A DNA stretch of 64,000 bases from JBFLYC01 sp040756735 (GTDB lineage Bacteria > Bacillota > DSM-16504 > Desulfitibacterales > Desulfitibacteraceae). This document shows, piece after piece, positions 51,574 through 60,002 of this stretch. Under the pieces are notes generated by a model that had not been told where the DNA came from, ran no database searches, and was given only the letters and a program-made list of their open reading frames with translations. The position numbers and the translations under genes are program-made. Numbering within the stretch: the first letter of the stretch is position 1; each line of letters begins with the position of its first letter. The stretch covers positions 1 through 64,000 of the forward strand of contig JBFLYC010000011.1 in NCBI GenBank assembly GCA_040756735.1, written 5' to 3'.

Positions 51574-51606
51574 ATGACAAAGTTTTTCGGCCGTCTCTTG
51601 TATAAT
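51574..51606 (+). promoter_or_regulatory. Possible Spo0A-dependent spoIIG promoter with wide spacing
   Basis: ATGACA (51574-51579) and TATAAT (51601-51606) are 21 bp apart, wider than normal; the Bacillus spoIIG promoter is known for a 22-bp spacing that needs Spo0A. Two 6-of-7 inverse matches to the Spo0A box (TGNCGAA) occur at 51564-51570 and 51586-51592. Confidence 0.45.
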
Positions 51607-51677
51607 TGTTTTTAGAAGTCATAGACAGCTTTTAGCAGCATATATATTATATGGAATAGTTTCTAGAGGTGTGCCAT

Positions 51678-52613
51678 GTGGTAGAAATAGATATAATGTA
51701 CGTGGATGTTTTGTTTTTAGTGAACTTTATTATGGACTTTACTATACTGTGGGCGACAAGTAAGTTTACTGGTTTCACTGCAAGCATAAAAAGAATCTTT
51801 GCTGCTTCTCTTTTTGGAGCTATTTATTCAGTAATGCTTTTTATCCCTTCCCTTCAGATACTATCCTCTTCCATTCTAATCAAGATCTTAGTTTCAGTTG
51901 TCATGGTTATTATTACTTTTTATCCTATACCTTCAAGAAAACTATTGCAGGCTTTAGCCTATTTTTATTTAATTGTCTTTGCTGCAGGTGGAGCAGTTTT
52001 TGGCTGCATGTATGTTCTAAACTCTCAAGCAGTAGATTATCCTGCCATGGGGCCAGGGGTGCTTCATGTAACACAGGTTAAGTATATTTGGCTGCTGGCA
52101 GCATTGGCTGCTGCAGTACTGTTCGGTAAATATGGCGCAAAGATTATTAAGGCAAATTTTTTTAAAAGTGCTGTTCATGTTCCGGCTATCATTTGTATAG
52201 GGGACATTAAAATACCTATTAAAACATTAGTAGACACAGGAAATCAACTCACAGATCCTTTAACCGGAAAACCTGTAATGATAGCTGAACTAGAAACTTT
52301 AGCAAGTATTATACCCCCTGATGTTTATAATATTTTACAAAACCAGAAAGATCTGGACATTAATACGGCTGTTACCACTTTAGCTGGTACCAGCCTTTCA
52401 TCAAGGATTAGACTCATACCTTTCAATTCAATCGGTAAACAACGGGGTATGCTGGTTGGTATCAGACCAGACCATGTCTTTATCGTACACAATGATAAGA
52501 CTGCCAAGGTCAGTGATATTATCGTAGGACTATACAACTACAGATTATCTCCTAAAGGTTTGTATAAAGGCTTACTGCATCCTGAGATACTTCAAATGTC
52601 TGTGGAAAGCTAA
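51678..52613 (+). CDS. spoIIGA: SpoIIGA, sporulation aspartic protease processing pro-sigma-E
   Basis: SpoIIGA is a mother-cell membrane protease that cleaves pro-sigma-E after a signal from the forespore. The 311-residue protein has five hydrophobic helices in its N-terminal half (VDVLFLVNFIMDFTILWATSK...) and a soluble pepsin-like half with the catalytic motif VDTGNQLTDPLTGKPV near residue 185. GTG 51678 lies six bases after AGAGGTG; an earlier in-frame GTG at 51669 overlaps that site. sigE follows 18 bases after it. Confidence 0.93.
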   Translation: MVEIDIMYVDVLFLVNFIMDFTILWATSKFTGFTASIKRIFAASLFGAIYSVMLFIPSLQILSSSILIKILVSVVMVIITFYPIPSRKLLQALAYFYLIVFAAGGAVFGCMYVLNSQAVDYPAMGPGVLHVTQVKYIWLLAALAAAVLFGKYGAKIIKANFFKSAVHVPAIICIGDIKIPIKTLVDTGNQLTDPLTGKPVMIAELETLASIIPPDVYNILQNQKDLDINTAVTTLAGTSLSSRIRLIPFNSIGKQRGMLVGIRPDHVFIVHNDKTAKVSDIIVGLYNYRLSPKGLYKGLLHPEILQMSVES

Positions 52614-52631
52614 TAAGGGGGACGCGCTTAT

Positions 52632-53357
52632 ATGAAAATAATCCGTCAACTGCAATGGAAATTTAAGCTCTGGCTTTTAAATATTCTAATCAAATTCAGA
52701 CTATATCCTGAAGTCCATTATGTTGGGAGCAGTGAGGCATTACCCCCGCCATTGACTAATGATGAAGAAAAATTCCTGATAGATAGACTTGAAGACGGAG
52801 ACAGGGCAGTGAAGAGTGTTTTAATCGAACGAAATTTAAGGCTTGTTGTATATATAGCGAGGAAATTTGAGAATACCGGCGTCGGGATAGAAGATTTAGT
52901 TTCCATTGGTACAATAGGGTTAATAAAGGCAGTGAATACTTTTGATCCTAAAAAAAAGATTAAACTGGCTACATATGCTTCCCGCTGCATAGAAAATGAA
53001 ATCTTAATGCATCTTAGAAGAAATAATAAAACTAAAACTGAAGTATCATTTGATGAACCATTAAATATAGATTGGGATGGCAATGAATTATTATTATCCG
53101 ATGTATTAGGAACGGATAATGATATTATATATAGGTCTATTGAAGAGGAAGTAGATAAGAAGTTGCTTTATGCTGCCATGAAAAAACTAAGTCCCAGGGA
53201 AAAAAAGATTATGGAGTTTCGTTTTGGCTTAATGGACGGAGTAGAAAAGACTCAAAAAGAAGTAGCTGACATTTTGGGAATTTCCCAATCGTATATTTCA
53301 CGACTTGAAAAAAGGATCATAAAAAGATTACGAAAGGAGTTTCGTAAACTAGAGTAA
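52632..53357 (+). CDS. sigE: Sigma-E, early mother-cell sigma factor (pro-protein)
   Basis: Sigma-E controls early mother-cell genes. The 241-residue protein carries an amphipathic pro-sequence of about 28 residues (MKIIRQLQWKFKLWLLNILI...), expected to be cut by SpoIIGA near HYVGSSEALPPPL. Then come region 2 (AVNTFDPKKKIKLATYASRCIENEI) and region 4 (EVADILGISQSYISRLEKRI). It is co-transcribed with spoIIGA and ends in a strong terminator. Confidence 0.96.
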   Translation: MKIIRQLQWKFKLWLLNILIKFRLYPEVHYVGSSEALPPPLTNDEEKFLIDRLEDGDRAVKSVLIERNLRLVVYIARKFENTGVGIEDLVSIGTIGLIKAVNTFDPKKKIKLATYASRCIENEILMHLRRNNKTKTEVSFDEPLNIDWDGNELLLSDVLGTDNDIIYRSIEEEVDKKLLYAAMKKLSPREKKIMEFRFGLMDGVEKTQKEVADILGISQSYISRLEKRIIKRLRKEFRKLE

Positions 53358-53388
53358 ACAACCACCTTTGAAAGGTGGTTGTTTTTTT
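53358..53388 (+). terminator. Terminator between sigE and sigG
   Basis: ACAACCACCTT (53358-53368) and AAGGTGGTTGT (53372-53382) form a perfect 11-bp stem with a three-base loop, followed by a T7 tract. Confidence 0.9.
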
Positions 53389-53417
53389 GTATAAAACCCA
53401 TACTGCATGGCAATAAT
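53389..53417 (+). promoter_or_regulatory. Sigma-F/sigma-G-type promoter upstream of sigG
   Basis: GTATA (53389-53393), a 15-bp spacer, and GGCAATAAT (53409-53417) match the forespore consensus GYATA / GGNNANANT at every fixed position. It sits directly after the sigE terminator and about 47 bp before the sigG start. In Bacillus sigG is transcribed by sigma-F. Confidence 0.7.
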
Positions 53418-53463
53418 TTAAAAAGAATTAACAACTTACATCAATTGAAGGAGGTAATACATA

Positions 53464-54255
53464 TTGATCGCTAACAAAGTGGAAATATGCGGTGTAAATA
53501 CCTCGAAGTTACCTGTACTTACTAATAAAGAGATGAGGCATTTATTTAAAGAAGTTCAAAGTGGCAATGATGCAGCAAGAGAGAAAATAATTAATGGGAA
53601 CCTGAGATTGGTGCTAAGTGTTATTCAACGTTTTACAAATAGGGGTGAATACGTTGATGACCTTTTTCAAGTAGGGTGTATTGGACTAATGAAAGCAATT
53701 GATAATTTTGATCTCTCTCAAAATGTTAAATTCTCAACTTATGCTGTACCAATGATTATTGGTGAGATTAGAAGGTATTTAAGGGATAACAATCCCATAA
53801 GAGTCAGCAGGTCTTTAAGGGATGTGGCATATAAAGCGTTGCAGGTTAGAGATGCCTTGGTTAGTAAATACTCAAGGGAGCCTTCCATCAATGAAATTGC
53901 TCAAGAGCTAAATATTCCAAGGGAACAGATTATTTTTGCGTTAGATGCGATTCAAGAGCCAATTTCTTTATTTGAACCTATATACCATGATGGCGGTGAC
54001 CCAATCTTTGTCATGGATCAAATTGGAGATGAAAAAAATACAGATAATAGTTGGCTTGAGAAAATTGCTGTGAAAGAAGCGCTAAATAAACTGAATCCCA
54101 GAGAAAAACATATTTTGTCTTTAAGGTTCTTTGACGGTAAGACACAGATGGAAGTAGCAGAAGAAGTTGGAATATCCCAAGCTCAAGTATCAAGACTTGA
54201 AAAGGCAGCTCTGCATCATATGCGAAAATATGTTCAGGAGCAAAGAGAACTATAA
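53464..54255 (+). CDS. sigG: Sigma-G, late forespore sigma factor
   Basis: Sigma-G drives late forespore genes such as SASPs and germination proteins. The 263-residue protein begins with the diagnostic KVEICGVNTSKLPVLTN (Bacillus sigma-G has nearly the same sequence), followed by NRGEYVDDLFQVGCIGLMKAI, KFSTYAVPMIIGEIRRYLRDN, and region 4 with KTQMEVAEEVGISQAQVSRLEK. The TTG start follows GAAGGAGG. It has its own forespore-type promoter and lies beside spoIIR. Confidence 0.97.
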   Translation: MIANKVEICGVNTSKLPVLTNKEMRHLFKEVQSGNDAAREKIINGNLRLVLSVIQRFTNRGEYVDDLFQVGCIGLMKAIDNFDLSQNVKFSTYAVPMIIGEIRRYLRDNNPIRVSRSLRDVAYKALQVRDALVSKYSREPSINEIAQELNIPREQIIFALDAIQEPISLFEPIYHDGGDPIFVMDQIGDEKNTDNSWLEKIAVKEALNKLNPREKHILSLRFFDGKTQMEVAEEVGISQAQVSRLEKAALHHMRKYVQEQREL

Positions 54256-54277
54256 GATAAATTAGAGGTGTGTTTAA

Positions 54278-54916
54278 ATGAGGAGAAACGTAATATTAAT
54301 AATGATTCTATTGATGATTTCAGCATTAGGAGTATTGCCGGACGAAACCAAGAGCCAGGAGGTAAATCCCTTTGAAAATCTAATCAGATTTCATGTCATA
54401 GCTAATAGTGATGACACAGAAGATCAGGATTTAAAACTAAAGGTTAGGGACTCATTGTTGGACAAAATTAAAGAAGAACTAGAAGATGCTAGAAGTATAA
54501 ATGAAGCCTACACTTGCTTAGTAAACAAACTAGACTGGATAGAAGAAGTGACCAGGGAAGAAGTGGTGAATAATGGTTATGATTATTCTGTAAAGGTATT
54601 ATTGGGGAATACAAAATATCCTACCCGGACCTATGGGAACTATGTTCTGCCTGCTGGGACGTACCTTTCATTAAGAATAATTATTGGAAATGGTGAAGGA
54701 GCAAATTGGTGGTGCGTGCTGTTTCCACCCTTATGTTTTGTGGACATTACAAATGGGAAACTTACTGTTCCAGATAAAGCAATTCCTGTAATGGAGGAGC
54801 AGGTTAAGGATGGTTTACATGAAAAACCTGTAAAAATAAAGCTGAAGTTATTGGAAATACTTAAAGAAAAGAAAACACTAATAAAAGAAGTTTTTTCAAA
54901 AGGGGAAGGTAAATAA
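54278..54916 (+). CDS. spoIIR: SpoIIR, forespore signal to SpoIIGA
   Basis: SpoIIR is secreted from the forespore and activates SpoIIGA across the intermembrane space. The 212-residue protein has an N-terminal signal or anchor helix (about 4-20) and the conserved NPFENLIRFHVIANSDDTEDQDLKLKVRD, then SLRIIIGNGEGANWWCVLFPPLCFVD. It begins 22 bases after sigG, so both should be expressed from the forespore promoter. In Bacillus the two genes are separate. The final residues overlap a terminator. Confidence 0.95.
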   Translation: MRRNVILIMILLMISALGVLPDETKSQEVNPFENLIRFHVIANSDDTEDQDLKLKVRDSLLDKIKEELEDARSINEAYTCLVNKLDWIEEVTREEVVNNGYDYSVKVLLGNTKYPTRTYGNYVLPAGTYLSLRIIIGNGEGANWWCVLFPPLCFVDITNGKLTVPDKAIPVMEEQVKDGLHEKPVKIKLKLLEILKEKKTLIKEVFSKGEGK

Positions 54917-54926
54917 CCTTCTTTTT
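54905..54926 (+). terminator. Terminator after spoIIR
   Basis: GAAGGT (54905-54910) and ACCTTC (54916-54921) with loop AAATA, followed by T5. It overlaps the spoIIR stop. Confidence 0.75.
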
Positions 54927-55020
54927 AATTTTGCATACATGTTAATTCATTCCAGGCATATACATTAATAAGAAGTACTATAGAGGACGGAGGAACTGCT
55001 GCAATATGGGGGTGTAAATA

Positions 55021-55284
55021 TTGATTAAAATTTCTGACCTTAGAATGAGAGAGGTAATTAATGTAGTTGATGGAAGAAGGATGGGTGAGATAAAAGATAT
55101 TGAATTGGATTTAGAAAAGGGTAGGGTAAAATCGATAATTCTACCTGGTGTTAATCGATTTTTTCGACTTTTTAGTAGGAATGAGGATATAATTGTTCCT
55201 TGGGAGAAAATTAAAAAACTAGGTATTGATGTAATCCTTGTAGAAGTGCATAATTTCACCGACCCTAAACATGAAGAATTGTAA
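55021..55284 (+). CDS. ylmC: YlmC/YmxH family PRC-barrel sporulation protein
   Basis: The 87-residue protein is a single PRC-barrel-like domain of the YlmC/YmxH family: ISDLRMREVINVVDGRRMGEIKDIELD, then VKSIILPGV and EDIIVPWEKIKKLGIDVILVEV. Its function is not known; it lies in the ylm division cluster beside the sigE/sigG locus in many spore-formers. The TTG start at 55021 follows GGGGGTG. A 46-bp gap separates it from pgeF. Confidence 0.88.
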   Translation: MIKISDLRMREVINVVDGRRMGEIKDIELDLEKGRVKSIILPGVNRFFRLFSRNEDIIVPWEKIKKLGIDVILVEVHNFTDPKHEEL

Positions 55285-55330
55285 AATTTGACGTTAGTAA
55301 TTAGGGATACTATAATTTTTTCAAGGGGAG

Positions 55331-56155
55331 GTGAGGGCAATTAATAAGTTGGTTGAGGTAAACGGTCTTCAGTATTATAACTTCAAGCCTTTACTGGAGT
55401 TTAAAAATCTTGTGCACGCTTTTTCTACACGTAAAGCAGGGACGAGCATTCCACCTTACGACACTTTGAATTTAGGTCTTCACGTTGGCGATGAAAGAGA
55501 CAATGTTGTGAAAAATCGTAAAAAGTTTTTTGCTGCATTGGGTTTTTCTCTGAATGAAGGTGTATCAGTTAACCAAGTGCACGGTAATCATGTAAAAACT
55601 GTTGAAGTAACAGATAAGGGCCGGGGAATAATGACCATTGAAAACACTTTATGCTCTGCTGATGCTCTAGTTACAAATAAACCAGGTATTCTCTTAACTA
55701 CCTATTATGCAGATTGTGTATCAGTATTTATTTATGATCAAAAAACCAATTCCATTGGGTTAGCTCATGCAGGATGGAAGGGTACTCTTTTAAAAATAGC
55801 CAGTGCTACAGTTAAGAAACTTCAGCATGTATATCAAACTAATCCTAAAGACTGTATAGCTGTAATAGGCCCATCTATAGGACCTTGTTGTTATGAGGTG
55901 GACAATAGGGTGCTTGAGTCTATGAAAAAAGCCTATGCAGAATGGCCAGAGTATATGTGGTCTTTCAATGAAAGTATAATTAAATTGAATTTGTGGGAAT
56001 TAAATAAAATGTCTTTGCAGGAATCAGGGTTAAAAGAGCAAAACATTTATATAAGCGGTCTGTGTACCCATTGCCTGGACAACCTGTTTTTTTCTCATAG
56101 AAGGGACAATGGTAAAACAGGCAGAATGGCCGCAGTTTTTGGAATTAGAGGGTGA
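55331..56155 (+). CDS. pgeF: PgeF/YlmD, peptidoglycan-editing (laccase-fold) protein
   Basis: PgeF removes wrongly incorporated L-Ser from UDP-MurNAc in E. coli; the family (formerly polyphenol oxidase) also shows purine-nucleoside activities. The 274-residue protein has FSTRKAGTS, NQVHGNHV with the active-site His, TTYYADCVSVFIYD with the Cys, LAHAGWKGT with a His, and GPSIGPCCYEV. GTG 55331 directly adjoins the ribosome site GGGGAG; TTG 55349 is a possible true start. It lies in the ylm cluster in its usual place. Confidence 0.92.
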   Translation: MRAINKLVEVNGLQYYNFKPLLEFKNLVHAFSTRKAGTSIPPYDTLNLGLHVGDERDNVVKNRKKFFAALGFSLNEGVSVNQVHGNHVKTVEVTDKGRGIMTIENTLCSADALVTNKPGILLTTYYADCVSVFIYDQKTNSIGLAHAGWKGTLLKIASATVKKLQHVYQTNPKDCIAVIGPSIGPCCYEVDNRVLESMKKAYAEWPEYMWSFNESIIKLNLWELNKMSLQESGLKEQNIYISGLCTHCLDNLFFSHRRDNGKTGRMAAVFGIRG

Positions 56156-56159
56156 AACT

Positions 56160-57101
56160 TTGGATAAAGTTATATATATGCCTATGAAAAAGAAAAGTGG
56201 GATAAAAAAAATATGGATTATGCTTATCTTTATCTTAGGTATTATTTTTTTTCTTATAAGTTGTTGGCTGGTTTCATCTAAAACAGTAAAAACGGTTTTC
56301 TTAGAATGGCATTCTATACAAATTGACTTTCCTGTAGAAATTGTGTTTATCAGGGAAGAAAGAGCGGTTAAAGCTCCCATTAAGGGGTATGTTGTGAGGC
56401 AAGATATTAATGACGGGGAGAGAGTAAGGGTTGGACAGACAGTAGCAACAATTAATGCAAAAAGTATCGATGGACAGAGTCATCATTTTTCGGTTGTTTC
56501 AGAGTGGGCAGGAACTTTAAGCTTTGCTGTTGATGGTTTTGAAGAAACTTTCAATGGTAAAGGGATTAGGGATTTCAACTTGGCGGAGATAAAAAAACTC
56601 AATTTTGAAAGGAGTAAATCTGAAGGAGAATTAGTAGAAAAGGGCGAAGCTTTATTTAAGATTATTGATTCCTTCAGAGATGTCAATTTTATAATGTATT
56701 TTCCTCATAAACATTTATTAGCAAATGTAATTGACCCACAACTTTTATTAGAAGGGCCTCTTTTGATATTTTCAGAGGAGAAACATTATGGGGTTCAAGT
56801 TACTGACATTAATTATGCAGGGGAGGATGTTTACTGTTTTGGGAAGATTCTGGAAGCGCCTGAAGATTTTTTTAATGTAAGGAAAGGTAAATATATGCTG
56901 ATGGTAAGAGAATATGAAGGGTATTTAGTTGATAATAGTGCGCTAACTATGTTAGATGATGTTCCAGGAGTGTATTATCAGGTAAGCAACAATTATGAAT
57001 GGACTCCAGTAGAAATAATATACCAGAATTCTAATAAAACACTGATTAGATTTGACAAGGAAAAACATCCAGTTGTGATTAACCCGGAGGTTTTTCATTA
57101 A
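56160..57101 (+). CDS. HlyD-like single-pass membrane protein of the division cluster
   Basis: The protein of about 313 residues has a basic cytoplasmic start, one helix (about 18-37, IMLIFILGIIFFLISCWL), and a large external part with a lipoyl/HlyD-like hybrid motif (VKAPIKGYVVRQDINDGERVRVGQTVATI), an EKGEALFKII second half, and beta-rich sequence after. It resembles HlyD-type adaptor proteins, but no ABC or other exporter gene is near. TTG 56160 follows GAGGGTG; an in-frame ATG at 56109 lies inside pgeF. It stands between pgeF and yggS. Its role is unknown. Confidence 0.75.
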   Translation: MDKVIYMPMKKKSGIKKIWIMLIFILGIIFFLISCWLVSSKTVKTVFLEWHSIQIDFPVEIVFIREERAVKAPIKGYVVRQDINDGERVRVGQTVATINAKSIDGQSHHFSVVSEWAGTLSFAVDGFEETFNGKGIRDFNLAEIKKLNFERSKSEGELVEKGEALFKIIDSFRDVNFIMYFPHKHLLANVIDPQLLLEGPLLIFSEEKHYGVQVTDINYAGEDVYCFGKILEAPEDFFNVRKGKYMLMVREYEGYLVDNSALTMLDDVPGVYYQVSNNYEWTPVEIIYQNSNKTLIRFDKEKHPVVINPEVFH

Positions 57102-57236
57102 GTTAGGGACATTCAAGGTAGAAAGTGATATGATATAAGAATTCCAGTTAGGTGTATCTACTTGCAAAGCAGGAAAAAGTCTATTTTTGACGAATGAATA
57201 AGGTCAGGGGACACACCAAATAGGAGAGATGGAATT

Positions 57237-57923
57237 TTGTCAGGTTTACAAGAAAGATTAGAGGAAATATGGAACAAAATAATAGAAAGTGCTGCTAAAT
57301 CAGGAAACAACCCGAAAGACATCACACTAGTGGTTGTAACAAAATCGGTAGGAGTAAATACTATAAAAGAACTAATTGATTTAGGGGTTAAGAATATAGG
57401 AGAAAATAGGGTTCAAGATTTCACAAAAAAATATGAAGGAGTTTCCAGTAATGTCGCCTGGCATTTTATCGGGCATCTGCAATCTAACAAAGCAAAATAT
57501 TTAACAGGAAAAGTCCAATTGATTCATTCTCTAGACAGGATTTCTTTAGCTCTAGAGCTAGAGCGGCTAGGACAAATGAACAATCAGGCATTCAACTGCT
57601 TGGTGCAAGTTAATGTATCTGGAGAAAAGAGCAAACATGGCCTTAATCCTAAGGAAGTAGAAAATTTTCTAGTTGATGTTTCAAAAATGAATTATGTTAA
57701 AGTAAAAGGCCTAATGACCATGGCACCTCTGGAGGCTTTACCTGAGGATACGCGTCATGTTTTTCGGAGCCTACGTAAACTTAAAAATGCTTTACAAAAG
57801 ATTGATATTCCTGAGGTTGACTTGAAATATTTATCAATGGGCATGTCTAATGATTATCATATAGCAATTGAAGAAGGTTCCAATATGGTTCGTATAGGTT
57901 CAGCCATTTTGCATGGAAAATAG
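57237..57923 (+). CDS. YggS/YlmE family PLP-binding protein
   Basis: The 228-residue single-domain PLP protein of the YggS/PLPBP family controls cellular PLP and amino-acid balance. Lys36 (LVVVTKSV) is the PLP lysine. GENRVQDFTKKY, WHFIGHLQSNKAKYL, HSLDR, QVNVSGEKSKHGL and SMGMSNDYHIAIEEGSNMVRIGSAI are all present. TTG 57237 follows AGGAGAG. It is the first of the yggS-sepF-yggT-ylmH-divIVA run. No catalytic reaction is known for the family. Confidence 0.94.
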   Translation: MSGLQERLEEIWNKIIESAAKSGNNPKDITLVVVTKSVGVNTIKELIDLGVKNIGENRVQDFTKKYEGVSSNVAWHFIGHLQSNKAKYLTGKVQLIHSLDRISLALELERLGQMNNQAFNCLVQVNVSGEKSKHGLNPKEVENFLVDVSKMNYVKVKGLMTMAPLEALPEDTRHVFRSLRKLKNALQKIDIPEVDLKYLSMGMSNDYHIAIEEGSNMVRIGSAILHGK

Positions 57924-57932
57924 GAGGGTGTC

Positions 57933-58376
57933 ATGAGAAAATACTGGTATAAACTATTGAATTGGATAGGATTTGAGGTTGAGGAAATTTCTGACCATAA
58001 ACACAAGGATGTTGTTTTGGAGGATACTCATAATACAGGTAAACCGGGCAATATCATTAGTATCCACCATAACAAACCGATAAAAATTGTCTTGTGTAAT
58101 CCTACGGAGTATGATCAAGTACAAACTATTGCGGATCACCTGCGCAATTCTCGGCCTGTAATAGTAAACATGGAAACCCTGGACAAAAACCTGGCTAAAA
58201 GGATTATGGACTTTCTCAGTGGAACTACATATGCTATCTCAGGTTCTATGCACAAGATCAACCCAAATATTGTTCTAGTTATACCACAAAACTTTACTCT
58301 GATAAATAATACTGAGAACAAGGAACATTTATTTAGAAAGGATTACTTGACACTAAATAAGACAATTGAAAGTTAG
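57933..58376 (+). CDS. sepF: SepF, Z-ring membrane anchor
   Basis: SepF binds FtsZ and curved membrane and can replace FtsA for anchoring. The 147-residue protein has an N-terminal amphipathic membrane helix (MRKYWYKLLNWIGFEVEE), a variable linker, and the SepF core (PTEYDQVQTIADHLRNSRPVIVNMETLDKNLAKRIMDFLSGTTYAISGSMHKI). AGGAGG precedes the ATG. It begins ten bases after yggS. Confidence 0.94.
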   Translation: MRKYWYKLLNWIGFEVEEISDHKHKDVVLEDTHNTGKPGNIISIHHNKPIKIVLCNPTEYDQVQTIADHLRNSRPVIVNMETLDKNLAKRIMDFLSGTTYAISGSMHKINPNIVLVIPQNFTLINNTENKEHLFRKDYLTLNKTIES

Positions 58377-58387
58377 GAGTGAGCCCC

Positions 58388-58639
58388 TTGATTGATGTAG
58401 TTAGAATTGCATTTAGTGTTTTAAACATTCTTATTATTGCTAGGGTGATCATGTCTTGGATTCCTTTAGGTAATCCAAACAATTCTGTTGTTAGATTTGT
58501 CTATGAAATTACCGAGCCTATCTTAGCGCCCATTAGGAGAATTATTCCAAGGGGATCTCTCCCCATAGATTTTTCTCCGTTAATTGCTATATTATTAATA
58601 AATATGATTGAAAGATGGGTGATTAACCTTCTTAGATAA
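58388..58639 (+). CDS. YggT/YlmG family membrane protein
   Basis: The 83-residue protein with two membrane helices has the YggT motif LIIARVIMSWIPLGNPNNSVVRFVYEITEPILAPIRRIIP. YggT proteins are widespread and are tied to division and membrane organisation; the chloroplast relatives act in nucleoid partitioning. TTG 58388 is eight bases after AGGAG; a GTG at 58379 lies in the ribosome site. The final helix ends NMIERWVINLLR. It starts 11 bases after sepF. Confidence 0.9.
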   Translation: MIDVVRIAFSVLNILIIARVIMSWIPLGNPNNSVVRFVYEITEPILAPIRRIIPRGSLPIDFSPLIAILLINMIERWVINLLR

Positions 58640-58694
58640 AAAAAGGGTATTATCCCATGTACATGATACTAATTATTACAATGAATTATGCCAT

Positions 58695-59417
58695 GTGCTT
58701 GATAGAGTAGAGTTATGTTTAAAGTCCCATCAAAAACAGTTGTGTGACTTTTACGACCCTTTTTTCATTAAGCTCACAAGTGACATATTAAGGGGGATAA
58801 AAGGCATAGATTTTATAGCATGGGGAGGCTATGAGCAAGCTGAAAGAAAAAAGATATGTCTAGTTCCTGAGGGTATGGTTATTGAACCAGAAGATTATGA
58901 AATAGCACTAGTAAATTTCCAAGGGAGTTTTAGATTTTTTAATAATAATCACAGGCATGTTTTAGGTGCATTATTAGCTTCAGGCCTACGCAGGGATAAA
59001 ATTGGTGATATCTTGGTAACCGACAAAGCTTGTCAGGTGCTAGTAGATGATACGGTGACTCAATATTTAATTGCCGAAATAGTTTCCATAGGACCTGTAG
59101 TTGTTTCTGGCAAAAAAATACCAATTCAAGATTTGATAGTACCTCCTATTTTTTTTAAGGAGTTTAGAGCTGTTGTTGCTTCCATGCGTTTAGATGCAGT
59201 AATCAGCGTCGGTTTTGGACTTTCAAGAAATAAATCTTCTGAAGAAATTAGAAAGCAAAAAGTGAAACTTAATTGGCAGGAGATTGCTCAACCGGATTGT
59301 TTAATAGAGGAAGGGGATGTAGTTTCACTTAAAGGCAGAGGAAGACTAAAGGTTTTAAAAATACTTGGTAAAACTAAAAAAGACCGAATATCTCTAGTTT
59401 TAGGCATTTATACTTAA
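58695..59417 (+). CDS. ylmH: YlmH, S4-domain RNA-binding protein
   Basis: The 240-residue protein has a N-terminal/middle part with the YlmH pattern (DFIAWGGYEQAERKKICLVP; HRHVLGALLASGLRRDKIGDILV) and a C-terminal S4 domain (RLDAVISVGFGLSRNKSSEEIRKQKVKLN, then EEGDVVSLKGRGRLKVL). Recent work links YlmH to rescue of stalled ribosomes on peptidyl-tRNA-bearing 50S subunits. The start GTG 58695 lacks a clear ribosome site, so the 5' end is uncertain by a few codons. It follows yggT and precedes divIVA. Confidence 0.92.
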   Translation: MLDRVELCLKSHQKQLCDFYDPFFIKLTSDILRGIKGIDFIAWGGYEQAERKKICLVPEGMVIEPEDYEIALVNFQGSFRFFNNNHRHVLGALLASGLRRDKIGDILVTDKACQVLVDDTVTQYLIAEIVSIGPVVVSGKKIPIQDLIVPPIFFKEFRAVVASMRLDAVISVGFGLSRNKSSEEIRKQKVKLNWQEIAQPDCLIEEGDVVSLKGRGRLKVLKILGKTKKDRISLVLGIYT

Positions 59418-59434
59418 ATGGGGGTGGTAATGAA

Positions 59435-59914
59435 ATGGCTCTTACACCTTTGGATATTCAAAATGCTGAATTTAAAGTAAGTTTTAGGGGATACAATCAA
59501 GCAGAAGTAGATGGTTTTTTAAACAAGATACTTATTGATTTTGAAAAACTTTACAAAGAAAATCAGCAATTAAAGGAAAGCATCAAAAAAATTGAGGAGG
59601 AGTTGTCCAAGTATAAAGTCATTGAGGACAATCTATCAGCAGCGTTGGTTATTGCTCAAAAGACTTCCCAAGAGTTAAAAGAGACTGCTCATAGGGAAGC
59701 TGATGTAATTATTAAAGAGGCAAAGCTTGAAGCTGCCAAAATCTATGAAGAAACCCAGCAAAAGGTCCATAAAAAAGAAGAAGAGTTGGCAAATCTGCAC
59801 AACCAGTTTGTTACCTTTAAATTAAAAATGCTGGCTTTTATTGAAAGTCACTATAAATTATTAAAAGATGAAGTTGATACCCTGCAAAAACAGAAAGAAA
59901 CTGCCGAATCCTAA
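59435..59914 (+). CDS. divIVA: DivIVA, polar and septal coiled-coil protein
   Basis: DivIVA binds negatively curved membrane at poles and septa. The 159-residue protein has the N-terminal lipid-binding domain (LTPLDIQNAEFKVSFRGYNQAEVDGFLNKI) with a phenylalanine and an arginine at the expected membrane-contact loop (SFRGY), and then a long coiled coil. GGGGGTGG precedes the ATG. It is the last gene of the ylm cluster; a new promoter for ileS follows. Confidence 0.95.
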   Translation: MALTPLDIQNAEFKVSFRGYNQAEVDGFLNKILIDFEKLYKENQQLKESIKKIEEELSKYKVIEDNLSAALVIAQKTSQELKETAHREADVIIKEAKLEAAKIYEETQQKVHKKEEELANLHNQFVTFKLKMLAFIESHYKLLKDEVDTLQKQKETAES

Positions 59915-59937
59915 ATTGTATAAACCTTAAATTCTAT

Positions 59938-59965
59938 TTGACTATCACTATTGTTATGGTATAAT
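59938..59965 (+). promoter_or_regulatory. Sigma-A promoter of the ileS T-box leader
   Basis: TTGACT (59938-59943) and TATAAT (59960-59965) are separated by 16 bp, with TGG just before the -10. It would start transcripts at about 59972. Confidence 0.75.
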
Positions 59966-60002
59966 TTATTGCAAAATAAGGATATACTCTTAATTAAATA
60001 AA

